Source of the DNA: Curtobacterium flaccumfaciens
Lineage (GTDB): Bacteria > Actinomycetota > Actinomycetes > Actinomycetales > Microbacteriaceae
Direction: 5' to 3'
Assembly (NCBI GenBank): GCA_029689965.1
Contig: CP121450.1
Location: 1,984,001-2,048,000 of the forward strand
DNA: 64,000 nucleotides
A program made the translations under genes and the position numbers. Position 1 is the stretch's first letter. The number at the start of each line of letters is the position of its first letter. The notes beneath the pieces were generated by a model, which saw nothing but the letters and a program-made list of their open reading frames with translations, did no database searches and was not told the DNA's origin. Below are positions 27,229 through 36,390 of this stretch, in pieces.

Positions 27229-28437
27229 TGACCTTCGCTCCCACCGTCAACGAGCTGCCCGACCCTGCGACGCTCGAGTCGATCGGTTCGGATCTGGTCT
27301 CGGCGGCAAGTACGGCGCAGACCCAGGCCGATGCGATCGAAGCCGCGTGGAAGGCGTTCGGGTCGTCCGACGTCTACGACGCTCCTGAAGCGGCCACGCT
27401 CCGGAATGCCTTGTCCCCGATCGATGCGGACGTGGTCGGGCTGGTCGACGCAGCTTCCAAGGCGAAGAGCGCGCTCGACACGTACTCGAGGACGGTGCAG
27501 GCGCTTCAGACCCAGCGGGCGACTCTGCTCTCTGACATCAAGGCCTTCGCCGGGGCCGACACATCGACTCCAGCCGGCGCAACCGACGAAGAAGTCGCGG
27601 CAGCGGAGCAAGCACGGGATGACCAGCAGCGGGCCCTGCAGCGACGGGTCGACCAGTTCAACGCAGCGGCACTGCAGGCAGACCAGGAGTGCGCCGGCGC
27701 GATCAACGCGCTCAAGGCGTACGAGCAGTCAGCGGCCTCGAAGTTCCTGAGCTTCGTCGGCGGTGGGACTTCCGGAGCCATCATCGGTGGCGGGATGTCG
27801 GTCTCGCAGGAGACACTCGAACGGTGGCGTCAGCTCACCACCGTGCCTGCCGGAGTCATCCCGGAGGCGACGCTGCGCACCCCGCCACCCGCGTTCATCG
27901 ACGCGAACGGCAAGCAGTGGTGGCGTTCACCGAGCGGGCTCGAAGTTCCGTACCCCCGAAGGGGCCCGACATCCCCTCGACGATCCTCGGTACGGCTCGC
28001 ACAATCTGCTGGTGAAGGACAAGAACGCCCTGCTCGAGGCCATGCCCGACGCAGCCAAGGGCGCGACCAAGGTCTTGGGCGTCGCCGGAACGGTCCTCAC
28101 GCTCGGCTCGACCTGGAACGATCAATGGCACGAGGACGAAGTCGATCACCCCGACTGGTCCGACTCGCGACGCACCGAGAGCGCGGTCACCACCACGGTG
28201 ATCAAGGGAGGGACCACGGTCGGCGCCGCGGCGGCCGGTGCGTGGATCGGTGGCGCCATCGGGACTGCGCTGTTCCCAGGGGTAGGGACTGTCGTGGGCG
28301 GTATCGTCGGGAGCGCCATCGGAGGTTGGCTCGGCGGGACAGGTGGCGAGATGCTCGGCGACAAGCTGAACGACATATACCAAGGGTCGGACTTCGCGAA
28401 GGGTGTGCACGACGTGTGGAAGGGGATCTTCGGATGA
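27228..28437 (+). CDS. LXG-like protein with glycine-zipper C-terminus (putative T7SS substrate)
   Basis: About 403 residues. The N-terminal 185 residues are helical and Ala/Gln-rich (TLESIGSDLVSAASTAQTQA, SRTVQALQTQRATLLSDIKA, then AEQARDDQQRALQRRVDQFN), resembling the targeting domain of LXG/WXG-type secreted proteins. A linker follows (PAFIDANGKQWWRSPSGLEV). The C-terminal part has an acidic stretch (WNDQWHEDEVDHPDWSDSRR) and a long glycine-zipper segment (WIGGAIGTALFPGVGTVVGG, IVGSAIGGWLGGTGGEM) that could enter membranes. No known toxin domain is recognised. One frame break lies near 27960, in a C run. It overlaps the following membrane-protein gene by four bases (ATGA). Confidence 0.65.
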
Positions 28438-28739
28438 TCTGGGCGATCATCGCGGTGTCGTGCGCTTTCGCGGTCGTGGGACTGACCGCCTACACCGGGT
28501 TCTGGCGGAGCTGGACGCGTTCGTGGAGCGCCGACCGCATCTTCCCGACCGCGTTTCTCGGGTTCGGCGGCATCTGCCTGGGCGTCTTCGCGGCGCTCCT
28601 GTCGACGCACGCGTTCATGCTCACAGCGGTCATGATGATCGCGGCCTTCGTGCTGATCCTCGTCGCTGTCGGCCTGTTCGTGTTCGGTGTGCCCGCGTGG
28701 CTGACACCGCGCTGGTACCGGAATCGGAGCGGCGCGTGA
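28434..28739 (+). CDS. Small membrane protein, WRSW family, paralogue 2
   Basis: One hundred and one residues with three hydrophobic segments (MIWAIIAVSCAFAVVGLTAY, FLGFGGICLGVFAALLSTHA, MLTAVMMIAAFVLILVAVG), the motif YTGFWRSW after the first, and a TPRWYR end. It starts inside the stop codon of the LXG-like gene (ATGA) and its stop overlaps the next gene's GTG. This tight coupling suggests that the products act together. An immunity or membrane-docking role is possible; nothing in the sequence decides between them. Confidence 0.75.
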   Translation: MIWAIIAVSCAFAVVGLTAYTGFWRSWTRSWSADRIFPTAFLGFGGICLGVFAALLSTHAFMLTAVMMIAAFVLILVAVGLFVFGVPAWLTPRWYRNRSGA

Positions 28740-29161
28740 TCGCGGCCGACCTACCCAACGGCTGGGTCCTCACCGAAGCCATTTTCGGCACCGTGATCGA
28801 ACGTCCGACGCCCAACGGGTTCCGGCCCAACGTGGTCGTGGCGCAGGAATCGACGACGGTGTCGCTGGTCGAGGCATCCTCCGGCATGCTGGCCGCTGCC
28901 ATCGCCGCACACCCGGGAACGCGAGTCCTCGAGGTCCGTCGCCAGGAGCACGCGCTCGGGCCCAGTGCTCGACTGCTCTTCGGCTACCCGCTCGTTGACG
29001 ACTGGATCGTCGTCGAGCAACGTGTCATCACCACGGGCGACACGGCCGTCCACCTGACAGCCAGTGCTTCCGTGCTCGAATGGACCGCTGTCGAACCGCT
29101 GCTCGCACAGGTGATGGATTCCGTGCGTCTGGTCGACGTGCAGGAGGGAACGAGCGCATGA
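28736..29161 (+). CDS. Uncharacterised accessory protein A (LpqN/DUF1795-like fold suspected)
   Basis: One hundred and forty-one residues: LPNGWVLTEAIFGTVIERPT, then alternating strands (RPNVVVAQESTTVSLVEASS, GYPLVDDWIVVEQRVITTGD) and an end helix (EPLLAQVMDSVRLVD). The layout of a PxGW start, a middle beta sheet and a final helix resembles small Mog1/PsbP-like lipoproteins such as LpqN, but there is no signal peptide. It is clearly related to the N-terminal 140 residues of the gene at 30483. GTG start; 4-bp overlaps join it to both neighbours. Confidence 0.65.
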   Translation: MIAADLPNGWVLTEAIFGTVIERPTPNGFRPNVVVAQESTTVSLVEASSGMLAAAIAAHPGTRVLEVRRQEHALGPSARLLFGYPLVDDWIVVEQRVITTGDTAVHLTASASVLEWTAVEPLLAQVMDSVRLVDVQEGTSA

Positions 29162-29936
29162 TGCCGCGGATCGATCGCGCTGCGAGCGAGCGTGCCGGCG
29201 TCGAACTCGAAGCGCTCGACCGTGTACGCGACTACCAGCCTGGATGTCGTCTCGAGTGGCAGGGCTCGGAAGCCCTCTTCGACCACCTGTGGCACGTCCG
29301 GAGTCGCGGTCTGGTGTCGGCCGGTACTCGTCGTTCGGAGGAAGGCCGGGCCGCACGTGAGTTCGGGCTGGTCAACCGTTTCGGAGCATTGTCGGAGAGC
29401 GGCCAGGAGTTCGTCGGGATCATCGCGAGCGCCGACCGCTCGCTCCGGACGCGGATCGAATCCGGGGAAGGGACTCGTCACGCCGCGATCTGGGTGGACG
29501 GGAGTCGGGCGGCCATGCGCGTCGAGCTCGGTGCTGGACGGGTCGGCCTCGGCGTCACGTCGATCGCCGGCGCGGTCGGACACCTCCTCGACTGGGTCGC
29601 CATCGACCCGACGTGGTTCGTCGGTGAGCAGGAAGCCGTGACCGTCCCCTCACGACGCTGCAGGCACGGTATGCAGAGTCCATCGAGGCTCCGACGCCTG
29701 ACGTGTCATCACCTGACGAGCCGGAGTGGTTCCGCCGGGCCTGGGCGACTCCCGGTTGGCGGTCCGTGTTCGGCTGGTCTGAAGAGACCGGCTACGGGAT
29801 CTTCGCGATCGATGTTCCTGGGTTCGGTTGGCTCGAGCGGTACACGCAGACCGACGGTGCTGTCTCGCTCCGGCCGATCCGTACCGAGGCGGTGGTTCGA
29901 CAGGTCGTCGGCGCGGTGACTCGCGACGATCGTTGA
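29158..29936 (+). CDS. Uncharacterised accessory protein B (possibly EspG-like)
   Basis: About 259 residues. Segments shared with the C-terminal part of the gene at 30483 are RGLVSAGTRRSEEGRAAREF, GLVNRFGALSESG, AGAVGHLLDWVAIDP, and EWFRRAWATPGWRSVFGWS. Its size and its place in a WXG/LXG unit recall EspG, the ESX substrate chaperone. I see no diagnostic motif, so this is a suggestion only. A frame break near 29648 sits in CCCC where CCCCC keeps the protein reading (VTVPLTTLQARYAES). Starts overlap the upstream stop (ATGATG). Confidence 0.6.
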
Positions 29937-30028
29937 CCACGGGGACCTCGCCGGAGCGGGTGGAAGAGGGCGTTCGTGTGACCCCTGCTCCGCGTCCGGC
30001 GCAAGCCGGGCATCGCGCCGGATCGGTC

Positions 30029-30135
30029 GGACGCGGGGCGCTGAGCAGGGCGGGCGTCGGATTGCAGACGGAGCCGGTTCTGGGACTGGAGGTGCGGTGC
30101 GGGCAGGCGCCGTGCCTCCAGCCCGGTGGGGTGAG
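30029..30135. repeat. Long direct repeat, copy B, with hairpin element copy 2
   Basis: The partner of 26276-26382. The internal hairpin has arms GGACTGGAGGTGCGG (30083-30097) and CCGTGCCTCCAGCCC (30110-30124), less perfect than copy A. It lies about 90 bp after accessory gene B and just before the third membrane paralogue. Confidence 0.8.
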
Positions 30136-30177
30136 CCCGATTACGATGGGAGGGACGGGCGCGCGACGGGGGATGCA

Positions 30178-30486
30178 TTGGGGACACTGGTCTGGGTGAT
30201 CGTGATCGGCGCAGCGTTCGCGCTCCCGGGGGCGCTCGCGTACGCGGGGTGCTGGCGGTCGTGGTCGCGGGCGAGGTACCCGGTGCGGTGGTTCGGACTC
30301 TTCTGGCTCGGGGTGGCGATCGTGTGCTTCGGTACCGCGCTGCTGTTCACGAACGGCCCGTTCGTCCCGCTGTTCTTCGTACTGATGCTGGCGTTCGTGC
30401 TGTGCGGCGCACTCGGCTTCTGGATGGTGTTCGACGGCGCGCAGTGGGCGACGCCGGGCTGGTACCGACGGTCGATGCGACGATGA
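30178..30486 (+). CDS. Small membrane protein, WRSW family, paralogue 3
   Basis: About 102 residues. It has the same plan as the paralogues at 26500 and 28434: a first membrane segment (VWVIVIGAAFALPGALAYAG), the CWRSWSRARYPVRWF motif region, two more hydrophobic stretches (FGLFWLGVAIVCFGTALLFT, LFFVLMLAFVLCGALGFWMV), and the end ATPGWYRRSMRR. A TTG at 30178 after GGGGGA is my preferred start; a GTG at 30196 is the alternative. The stop overlaps the ATG of the fused accessory gene (ATGA). Confidence 0.7.
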   Translation: MGTLVWVIVIGAAFALPGALAYAGCWRSWSRARYPVRWFGLFWLGVAIVCFGTALLFTNGPFVPLFFVLMLAFVLCGALGFWMVFDGAQWATPGWYRRSMRR

Positions 30487-31638
30487 CCCTGCACGTGCCG
30501 TGGGACCCGTGGCCGGACGTGCGGTGGGGGTCGCTCGTGATCGTGGGCGGACTCGTCGCCGAGGTCCCCGAAGGATGGGCGGCGCGCGCGGACACGGTCG
30601 GCACCGTCGTGCTCGACCGTGCTGACGGCGCCGTCTCGATCGTGCTCCGAGCGTCAGACGTGCCCCTCGTCGATGATCTGAGGCGCGTGCCGATCGACGC
30701 AGTCCTCCTCGAGGCGAGCACGGACCGGCTGCTCGTCGCACTGCTGTCGGTCGACGACGTGGTGATCTGGGACGAGCGACTCGTGGCCGACCGAGGTGTG
30801 CAGGTCCGCATCGGTCTCGAGTGCTCGGCGGACGACTGGCCGGCAACGTCGCAGATCGTCGACGGGTTCCTGGAGTCCCGGTGGCACCAGGCGGTCGACC
30901 GGCCGGTGGTCGCGATGCCCGATGCCGCCGAAGTCGATCGTTCCGGGCCTTCGCTGCGGTGGGTCGCGCACCCCGCGGTGCTGGACCACCTCGCACGGTT
31001 CCGGGACCGCGGCCTGGTCCCGGGCAGTTCCCGCCGCTCGGAAGCTGGCGCCTCCGCCCGCGAGCTCGGGTTCGTCGGTCGGTTCGGCGGCGTCACCGAC
31101 AAGGGTGACGAGGTGATCGGCCGGTGTTCGACCACGACGCGGTGCTCGCCGTGGAGGCGTCCGATCCCGCTGTCCCGGCGTCGTCGATCGGTGGACGTGC
31201 TGGGTGCACGGACGGCGCTGTGTGGTCCGGGCGTCCCGGGACGACGGGACGGACACGCTCGGCATCGTCGACGTCGGCTCGGTCGCGGCGCACCTGCTCG
31301 GCTGGCTCCACCTCGACCCGGTCGGTTCCGTCGGTGTGGGGGAGGCGGTCACGATCTCCACCGCACAGTACGAGGACCGTTCCGGCCCGTGCCCGAGCGC
31401 CGTCGAGTGGTTCCGGAGGGCCTGGGCGGCGCCGGTGTGGCGGTCCGTCAACGGCTGGAGCAACGAGGCGCGGGTCGGGTTCGGCGTGCTCGTCGTTCCG
31501 GGCGTCGGTGTACTCGACTGGTCCCGTGGGGACGAGGAGATCACGCTGTCCCCGGCCAGGACGGCGACGATCGTGCGGAGTGTCGTCGAAGCCGCGAACA
31601 CCCTCGCGCCGGGGACCCGCACACGATCTCGCATCTGA
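30483..31638 (+). CDS. Fused accessory protein A+B
   Basis: About 385 residues. The N-terminal 140 residues (GGLVAEVPEGWAARADTVGT, then VIWDERLVADRGVQVRIGLE) match accessory A. The rest matches accessory B: RGLVPGSSRRSEAGASAREL, GFVGRFGGVTDKGDEVIG, VAAHLLGWLHLDP, EWFRRAWAAPVWRSVNGWS. In the first unit these are two separate coupled genes, so this is a gene fusion that links the two functions. Frame breaks near 31122 and 31205 are each repaired by one base. A strong terminator begins at its stop codon. Confidence 0.65.
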
Positions 31639-31682
31639 CCGTTCCGGTGCAGGATCCTCGGGGATCGCGCACCGGAACGGTC
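31637..31682 (+). terminator. Hairpin terminator of the WXG/LXG cluster
   Basis: GACCGTTCCGGTGC (31637-31650) pairs perfectly with GCACCGGAACGGTC (31669-31682), 14 bp with an 18-base loop. It begins within the stop codon of the fused gene. Related but imperfect copies occur near 36604 (one arm) and at 56014-56059. Confidence 0.8.
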
Positions 31683-31739
31683 AACTCCTGCACGCCGGAC
31701 GGGTTCGACCGGAGGACCGGAGGACCGGAGGACCGGAGG

Positions 31740-32507
31740 TCAGCGCATCCGCGTGGACGCGATCCCGCCATCGACGTCGATCGTGCCGCCCGTGACGAAG
31801 CCGGCCTGGTCCGACACCACCCAACCCACGGCGCGCGCGACGTCCGACGGCTGCACGGCCCGACCGGCCGGCGTCCCCGCCGTCATCGCCGCGAGGACCT
31901 CCGCCGAGTCCGCGTTGCCCGGCGTCGCCGTCGCCCCGGGCGCGACGGTCACCACGCGGATGCCCCGGTGCCCGTACTCCGCTGCCCAGGCACGGGTCAG
32001 CTGCTCGACCGCGGCCTTCGTCGCCGGGTAGAGCGCCATGAAGGGCACTCCGACGCGGGCCATCCACGAGCCGATGTTCACGATGTGCCCTCCGCCGCGC
32101 GAGACCATCGACGGGGCGAGGGCGGCGACCAGGACATGCGGTGCCCGGATGTTCGTGGCGAGCAGGGCGTCGACCGTGTCGTCCGACAGTGACTCCGTCG
32201 GGCCACCGGGGTAGACGCCGGCGTTGTTCACGAGGACGTCGACGTGCCCGCCGAGCCGTTCGGTGGCCGCCGTGGCGAGAGCCCGCACCTGGTCCGGCCC
32301 GGCGGACAGGTCGGCGACCAGCGCGACCGCACGGCCGCCGTGCTCCTCGATGGACGTGGCGACGGCGTTCGTGCGCTCGACGTCGCGGCCGTGCACGGCG
32401 ACGAACACGCCCGAGGCGGCGAGCTCGCGGGCAATGGCCTCGCCGATGCCGCTGGAGGCTCCGGTCACGAGGGCGGTACGAGGGGCGGAGGCTGTTGCTT
32501 CGGTCAT
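31740..32507 (-). CDS. SDR-family oxidoreductase
   Basis: A classical short-chain dehydrogenase/reductase of 255 residues with an unbroken frame. It has the cofactor motif TGASSGIGEAIARELA, the arginine-type NADP discriminator region AVHGRDVER, the NNAG motif in VDVLVNNAGVYPGGP, and the catalytic YxxxK in FMALYPATKAAVEQ. The expected Ser is replaced by the stretch VNIGSWMARVG, in which Ser is retained. The end is VTGGTIDVDGGIASTRMR. It is divergent from an AraC-type regulator with 123 bp between starts, a common arrangement for a regulated SDR. The substrate is unknown. Confidence 0.92.
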   Translation of the reverse strand: MTEATASAPRTALVTGASSGIGEAIARELAASGVFVAVHGRDVERTNAVATSIEEHGGRAVALVADLSAGPDQVRALATAATERLGGHVDVLVNNAGVYPGGPTESLSDDTVDALLATNIRAPHVLVAALAPSMVSRGGGHIVNIGSWMARVGVPFMALYPATKAAVEQLTRAWAAEYGHRGIRVVTVAPGATATPGNADSAEVLAAMTAGTPAGRAVQPSDVARAVGWVVSDQAGFVTGGTIDVDGGIASTRMR

Positions 32508-32630
32508 GACTCGATGCTCGGCCCGCCCGGCACTCGAGCCCTTGCCCGGATCCACGAGGACCTTGCCGGATTCCGCACGAGACCGTTGCGAGCGCCGGAG
32601 CCCGGCACGGTGCCTGGGTAGGTTGGGGCC

Positions 32631-33574
32631 GTGGACGACCTCACCGCGCAGCACCTCGACCGCGCCGCGGCGATCGCGTCCGCACACGCTGCGGTCCTGG
32701 GCTCCGACCACCACGCCGCCGCCGCACGCGCCGGATCCGCGCACCGAGCCGACGCCCTCGGGCTCACGGTCTCCCGCGTCCACGCGCCGACCGGCCTGTT
32801 CGACCGTCGGTACGTGCCATCGCTGTCCGTCGTCCTCCGCGGCCGGAAGCGCTCGATCGTCGGCGACGACGACCAGGTGTGGGGTCGCGAACGGTTCATC
32901 ATCACCCCGGTCGACCTGCCCGTCGTGGCCGGCGTCGTGGACACCGCCGGGGCCGACGGTTTCGTCTCCGCCGTCTGGCGCCTCGACCCGGCGATCGTCG
33001 GCGAGGTCGTGTCGACGATGTCCGCGCCCACCGCTCCGGCCCGTGGTAAGCTGCCACGACTCGGCACCTGGACCGCGCCGCTCGCCGACGCCTTCGCGCG
33101 CATGCTCGCCCTGCTCGACGCCCCCGAGGACGTCCCGTGCTGTTCCCCCTCGTCGCCCGCGAAGTCGTCCTCCGCCTGCTCCAGACCGAACAGGCACCGC
33201 GCATCACCGCCGCGCTGGACGGCTCCGGCACCTCCGTCGTCGCCGCCGCGACCGCGCTTCTGAACGGGCGCATGGCCGAGCCGTGGTCCATGGAGCGCCT
33301 CGCCCGCGAGCTCCGGGTCAGCGAGTCCACCCTGTTCGCCCGCTTCAAGGAGGCGACCGGCATGACGCCCGCCCAGTACCTCAAGCGGACGCGGCTCGGC
33401 GAGGCGCGTCGGCTGATGGTCGTGCACGGCGACACCGCCGCCCGCGCGGCCTCGGTCGTCGGCTTCCGCAGCGCCTCGCACTTCTCACGGGACTACCGGG
33501 AGGCGTACGGGCGTCCGCCGGCGGCGGACGCTGTCGCGGCACGGGCGCAACTCGCCCTGGCGACGGCCGTGTAG
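32631..33574 (+). CDS. AraC-family transcriptional regulator (AraC_N type)
   Basis: About 314 residues. The N-terminal cupin-like ligand domain has YVPSLSVVLRGRKRSIVGDD and FIITPVDLPVVAGVV. The C-terminal double helix-turn-helix shows MERLARELRVSESTLFARFK and the second half AASVVGFRSASHFSRDYREA. A frame break near 33137 (CCCGTGCTG, one G short) divides the domains. Start GTG at 32631. It is divergent from the SDR gene and likely regulates it, as is common for this AraC_N subfamily. Confidence 0.88.
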
Positions 33575-33594
33575 CAGGAGGGTCGGGACGGATC

Positions 33595-33636
33595 GGACTG
33601 GAGGCGCGGTGCGGGCTGGTGCCGCGCCTCCAGTCC
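33595..33636. terminator. Dispersed hairpin element, copy 3
   Basis: Perfect 15-bp arms GGACTGGAGGCGCGG (33595-33609) and CCGCGCCTCCAGTCC (33622-33636), loop TGCGGGCTGGTG. It starts 21 bp after the AraC-type gene's stop, the position of a terminator, and differs from copy 1 only by one loop base. Confidence 0.8.
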
Positions 33637-33733
33637 GCACGACCGACCGTCGCTGGTTCGTCGGCCCGGATCCGGCGGCGTGGGTCGAGTCCGAACCTGG
33701 TTGCGTCGAGCAACGTCCGCGTAGACCGGGAGG

Positions 33734-34668
33734 ATGCAGGTCGTCGGAGTCGAACAGTTCGGAGGGCCGGAGGCCCTCGCCGTCCACGAGGTCCCGGAGC
33801 CGCACGCCGGATCGGGGTCGGTACGCATCCGGGTGGCGGCGTTCGCCGTGAACCCGACGGACACCGGGGTGCGCGCGGGGCAGCGGGACTCGTCGGAGGC
33901 GTCGCCGCCGTACGTGCCCGGGATGGACGCCGCCGGCGTCATCGACGAGGTCGGGCCGGACGTGTCCGGGTGGTCCGTCGGCGACGAGGTCATGGCGATC
34001 GCGCTGCCGCTGAGCACGCACGGCGGCGCGTACGTGCAGGAGCTCGTCGCGCCGGTGGGGTCGTTCACGCGCGTGCCTCGAGGCGTGTCGCTCGAGGCCG
34101 CCTCGACGGTGCCGATGAACGGGCTCACGGCGTTGCAGATCCTGTCACGGGCGGGGCTCACTCCCGGACGGACGCTCGCCGTGACGGGTGCTGCCGGGCT
34201 GCTCGGGAACTACGTGGTGCAGCTCGCCCGAGCCGAGGGCCTGACCGTTATCGCGGATGCGGCTCCGGCGGACGAGGCGCTCGTGCGGTCGCTCGGGCCG
34301 GACCACGTCGTGCCGCGGGGGTCCGGGTTCGCTGCCGCTGTGCGTGCCCTGGTGCCGGAGGGGGTCGATGCGCTCGCCGATGCCGCGGTGCAGCGCTCGG
34401 AGGTCGTGGACGCCGTGCAGGACGGGGAGTGTTCCTCGACGTGCGGGGGTGGTCCGGGACGGCTCGCGGGCATCCGGTTCGAGCAGGTCATGGTGTTCTC
34501 GGAGTACCGGTCGTTCGACAAGCTGGAGCAGCTGCGGCACGCGGTGGAGAGCGGGACGATCACACCCGGGTCGCCGAGGTGCTGCCTGCGGCGCGGGCGA
34601 GCGAGGCGCACGAGCGGCTCGAGGCGGGCGGGACGCGCGGTCGCTTCGTGCTCACCTGGGGTGCGTGA
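33734..34668 (+). CDS. Zinc-independent MDR alcohol dehydrogenase / quinone oxidoreductase-like
   Basis: About 312 residues of the medium-chain reductase family. It begins MQVVGVEQFGGPEALAVHEV with the GroES-like fold (VRIRVAAFAVNPTDTGVRAG). The NAD(P)H-binding glycines are in LAVTGAAGLLGNYVVQLARA. The zinc ligands are absent, as in QOR-type enzymes. The end (RFVLTWGA) is in the original protein line after breaks near 34425 (GACGGGGAGTG, one G short), about 34445 and about 34565. NADPH-dependent reduction of quinones or enones is typical of the family; the substrate is unknown. Confidence 0.85.
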
Positions 34669-34739
34669 GCACGGGGATGAGCGAGCGTGGTGCGTGAGCA
34701 CCGCGGTGTGTGCGGGTCGCGATCGCGACCAAGGACCGT

Positions 34740-34775
34740 CTGGAGGCGCGTCATCAGCTGGTGGCGTGCCTCCAG
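34740..34775. repeat. Degenerate hairpin element
   Basis: CTGGAGGCGCG and GCGTGCCTCCAG form an imperfect stem between the oxidoreductase and the convergent lipoprotein gene. It is related to the GGACTGGAGGC element but lacks the outer GGA/TCC pairs. Confidence 0.5.
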
Positions 34776-34823
34776 GCCGTCTGCTGGTCGCGTCGGGACG
34801 CGACCTCGACCACGGTGGCGCGC

Positions 34824-35923
34824 TCAGTCGAAGGCGTCGGCCGGGATGATCTGGAGGTCGGAGTCGGCGTAGCCGCCGACGTAGAGGGCACCGCTGCTCG
34901 GATCGCGATCGAACGAGACCGGGTTCCGCACGGTCGGGACGGTCGAGTCGAGCTCGGGGCTGCCGTCGGAGCGCACGCTGAGCTTCGCGATCCGGTTCGT
35001 GTTCGAGAGCGCCGTGTAGATCGTGCCGGTCTCCGGGTCGGCGCGGATCCAGAACGCCCGGCCCGGAACAGCGGCACGTCCGAGCTCCCTCGGCTGCCCG
35101 CTCACGTCGTAGGTGAGGACGGCGTTGCCGCGGACGTCGCAGACGGCGACCCGGTTCCCACCGATCGGGACCACGTGACTCGGTCCCTTGCCGGCCGGGA
35201 GCGCGTCGACGAGTTCCAGGGTCTTCGCGTCGAACACGAACAGCAGGTTCGCGGCGACGTCCACCGCGACGACCCGGTCACCGACGGCGGTGATGCCGCC
35301 GGGCTGGACGGGCTCGGTGAGCCGCTTGACGACCTTGCCGTCGCGGATCGCCCGGACCGCGTGGCCGAACTCCTCGGTCACGAACTGGGTGTCGCCGACC
35401 TGCACGGCCTGGTGCGGGTGCCGTCCTGCCGGTGCTGATCCGGTGACCTCGAGTGAGGGCAGCGCGACCGTGAAGAGCTCGTCCTTGTTCTCGGCCGGCA
35501 GGAGCAGGGGCCGCCCGGGGAGGCGAGGTCGATCATCCGCGCCGAACCCGGGACGTCCGCAGAGGTGACCTTCCCGCTCTCCAGGTCGTACACGGCGAAC
35601 CGGTTCTGCTTACGGGCCGCGAGGTAGACCCTGTCCACGGAGTGGGCCACCGCGACGCCCCAGGGGCGGGTTCCCTCGGGCGGGTCGACCACCTCGCCGG
35701 CCGGCTTCGTGGTGGGCTCCGGCGCGGTGCCGGGCTCGGCCGCGCCGGTGATCGCGGCGCCCTCGTAGCCGGTCTTCGTCGGCGAGGGCGTGGAGGTCGA
35801 GGTCGAGTTCGTGTCCGAGCATCCGGCGACGAGGGCGAGTGCGGCGACGGACGCTGCGAGCGCGGAGGCGGCGCGTCGGACGCGAGGGCTCGACCACCGT
35901 CGGGTTCGGGTCGGAATGGGCAT
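34824..35923 (-). CDS. Beta-propeller lipoprotein (YncE-like)
   Basis: A secreted lipoprotein of about 366 residues. The signal peptide and lipobox are in AASVAALALVAGCSDTNSTS, followed by a Ser/Thr/Pro-rich linker. Repeated blade-like units follow: PWGVAVAHSVDRVYLAARKQ, GGITAVGDRVVAVDVAANLL, GPSHVVPIGGNRVAVCDVRG, and FDRDPSSGALYVGGYADSDL. These resemble YncE/SMP-30-type seven-bladed propellers. Frame breaks lie near 35520 and 35430. The ATG at 35923 gives a normal twin-Arg-rich n-region. The ligand is unknown. Confidence 0.75.
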
Positions 35924-36096
35924 CGAGTTCCTGTCTGCTCGACCGCTGCGCATCGCGTGCCGAGCTCGGAGCCACGGCCGGCTCCGGGCGCCACACTACG
36001 TGGCGTCGCGACACGGAGGCGTCGAAGGTCGGTGAGCGCGGCTGGGAAGGTGCTCGTGATCGCCCCCGCCGCCGTCACACGGTGAAGTCGGATCCC

Positions 36097-36390
36097 TCAG
36101 GCGGTCTCGGGTGAGCGTCCCACGAGACCGAGTGCGAGCACCGAGAAGAGCGCGCCCGCGAGGCCAGCGGCGACCGTCACCACCGCCAGGAGCGCCGAGT
36201 CCGGCGGGTATCAGTCGTGCTGGGTGACGATCGGCTCGGTGACGGTGGGGTCGGCGACCCAGGCGAGCCCGACGATGCCGAACGCCTCGAGCGCGCCGAT
36301 CGCACCGCCGAGGATCAGCACCACCGCCCACGGCCAGCGCTGTGGTGGTCGGTCGAACGCGCGGCGCATGTGATCCCCGGTGCGTGTCAT
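36097..36390 (-). CDS. Small two-helix membrane protein with an in-frame TGA
   Basis: Ninety-seven codons. The first part is MTRTGDHMRRAFDRPPQRWP and a membrane segment (WAVVLILGGAIGALEAFGIV). At codon 60 (36211-36213) there is an in-frame TGA. The same frame then continues as YPPDSALLAVVTVAAGLAGA, a second membrane segment, and LFSVLALGLVGRSPETA. A TGG codon at that place would give one intact protein. It is either a nonsense mutation, a base error or two short ORFs. Function is unknown. Confidence 0.5.
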
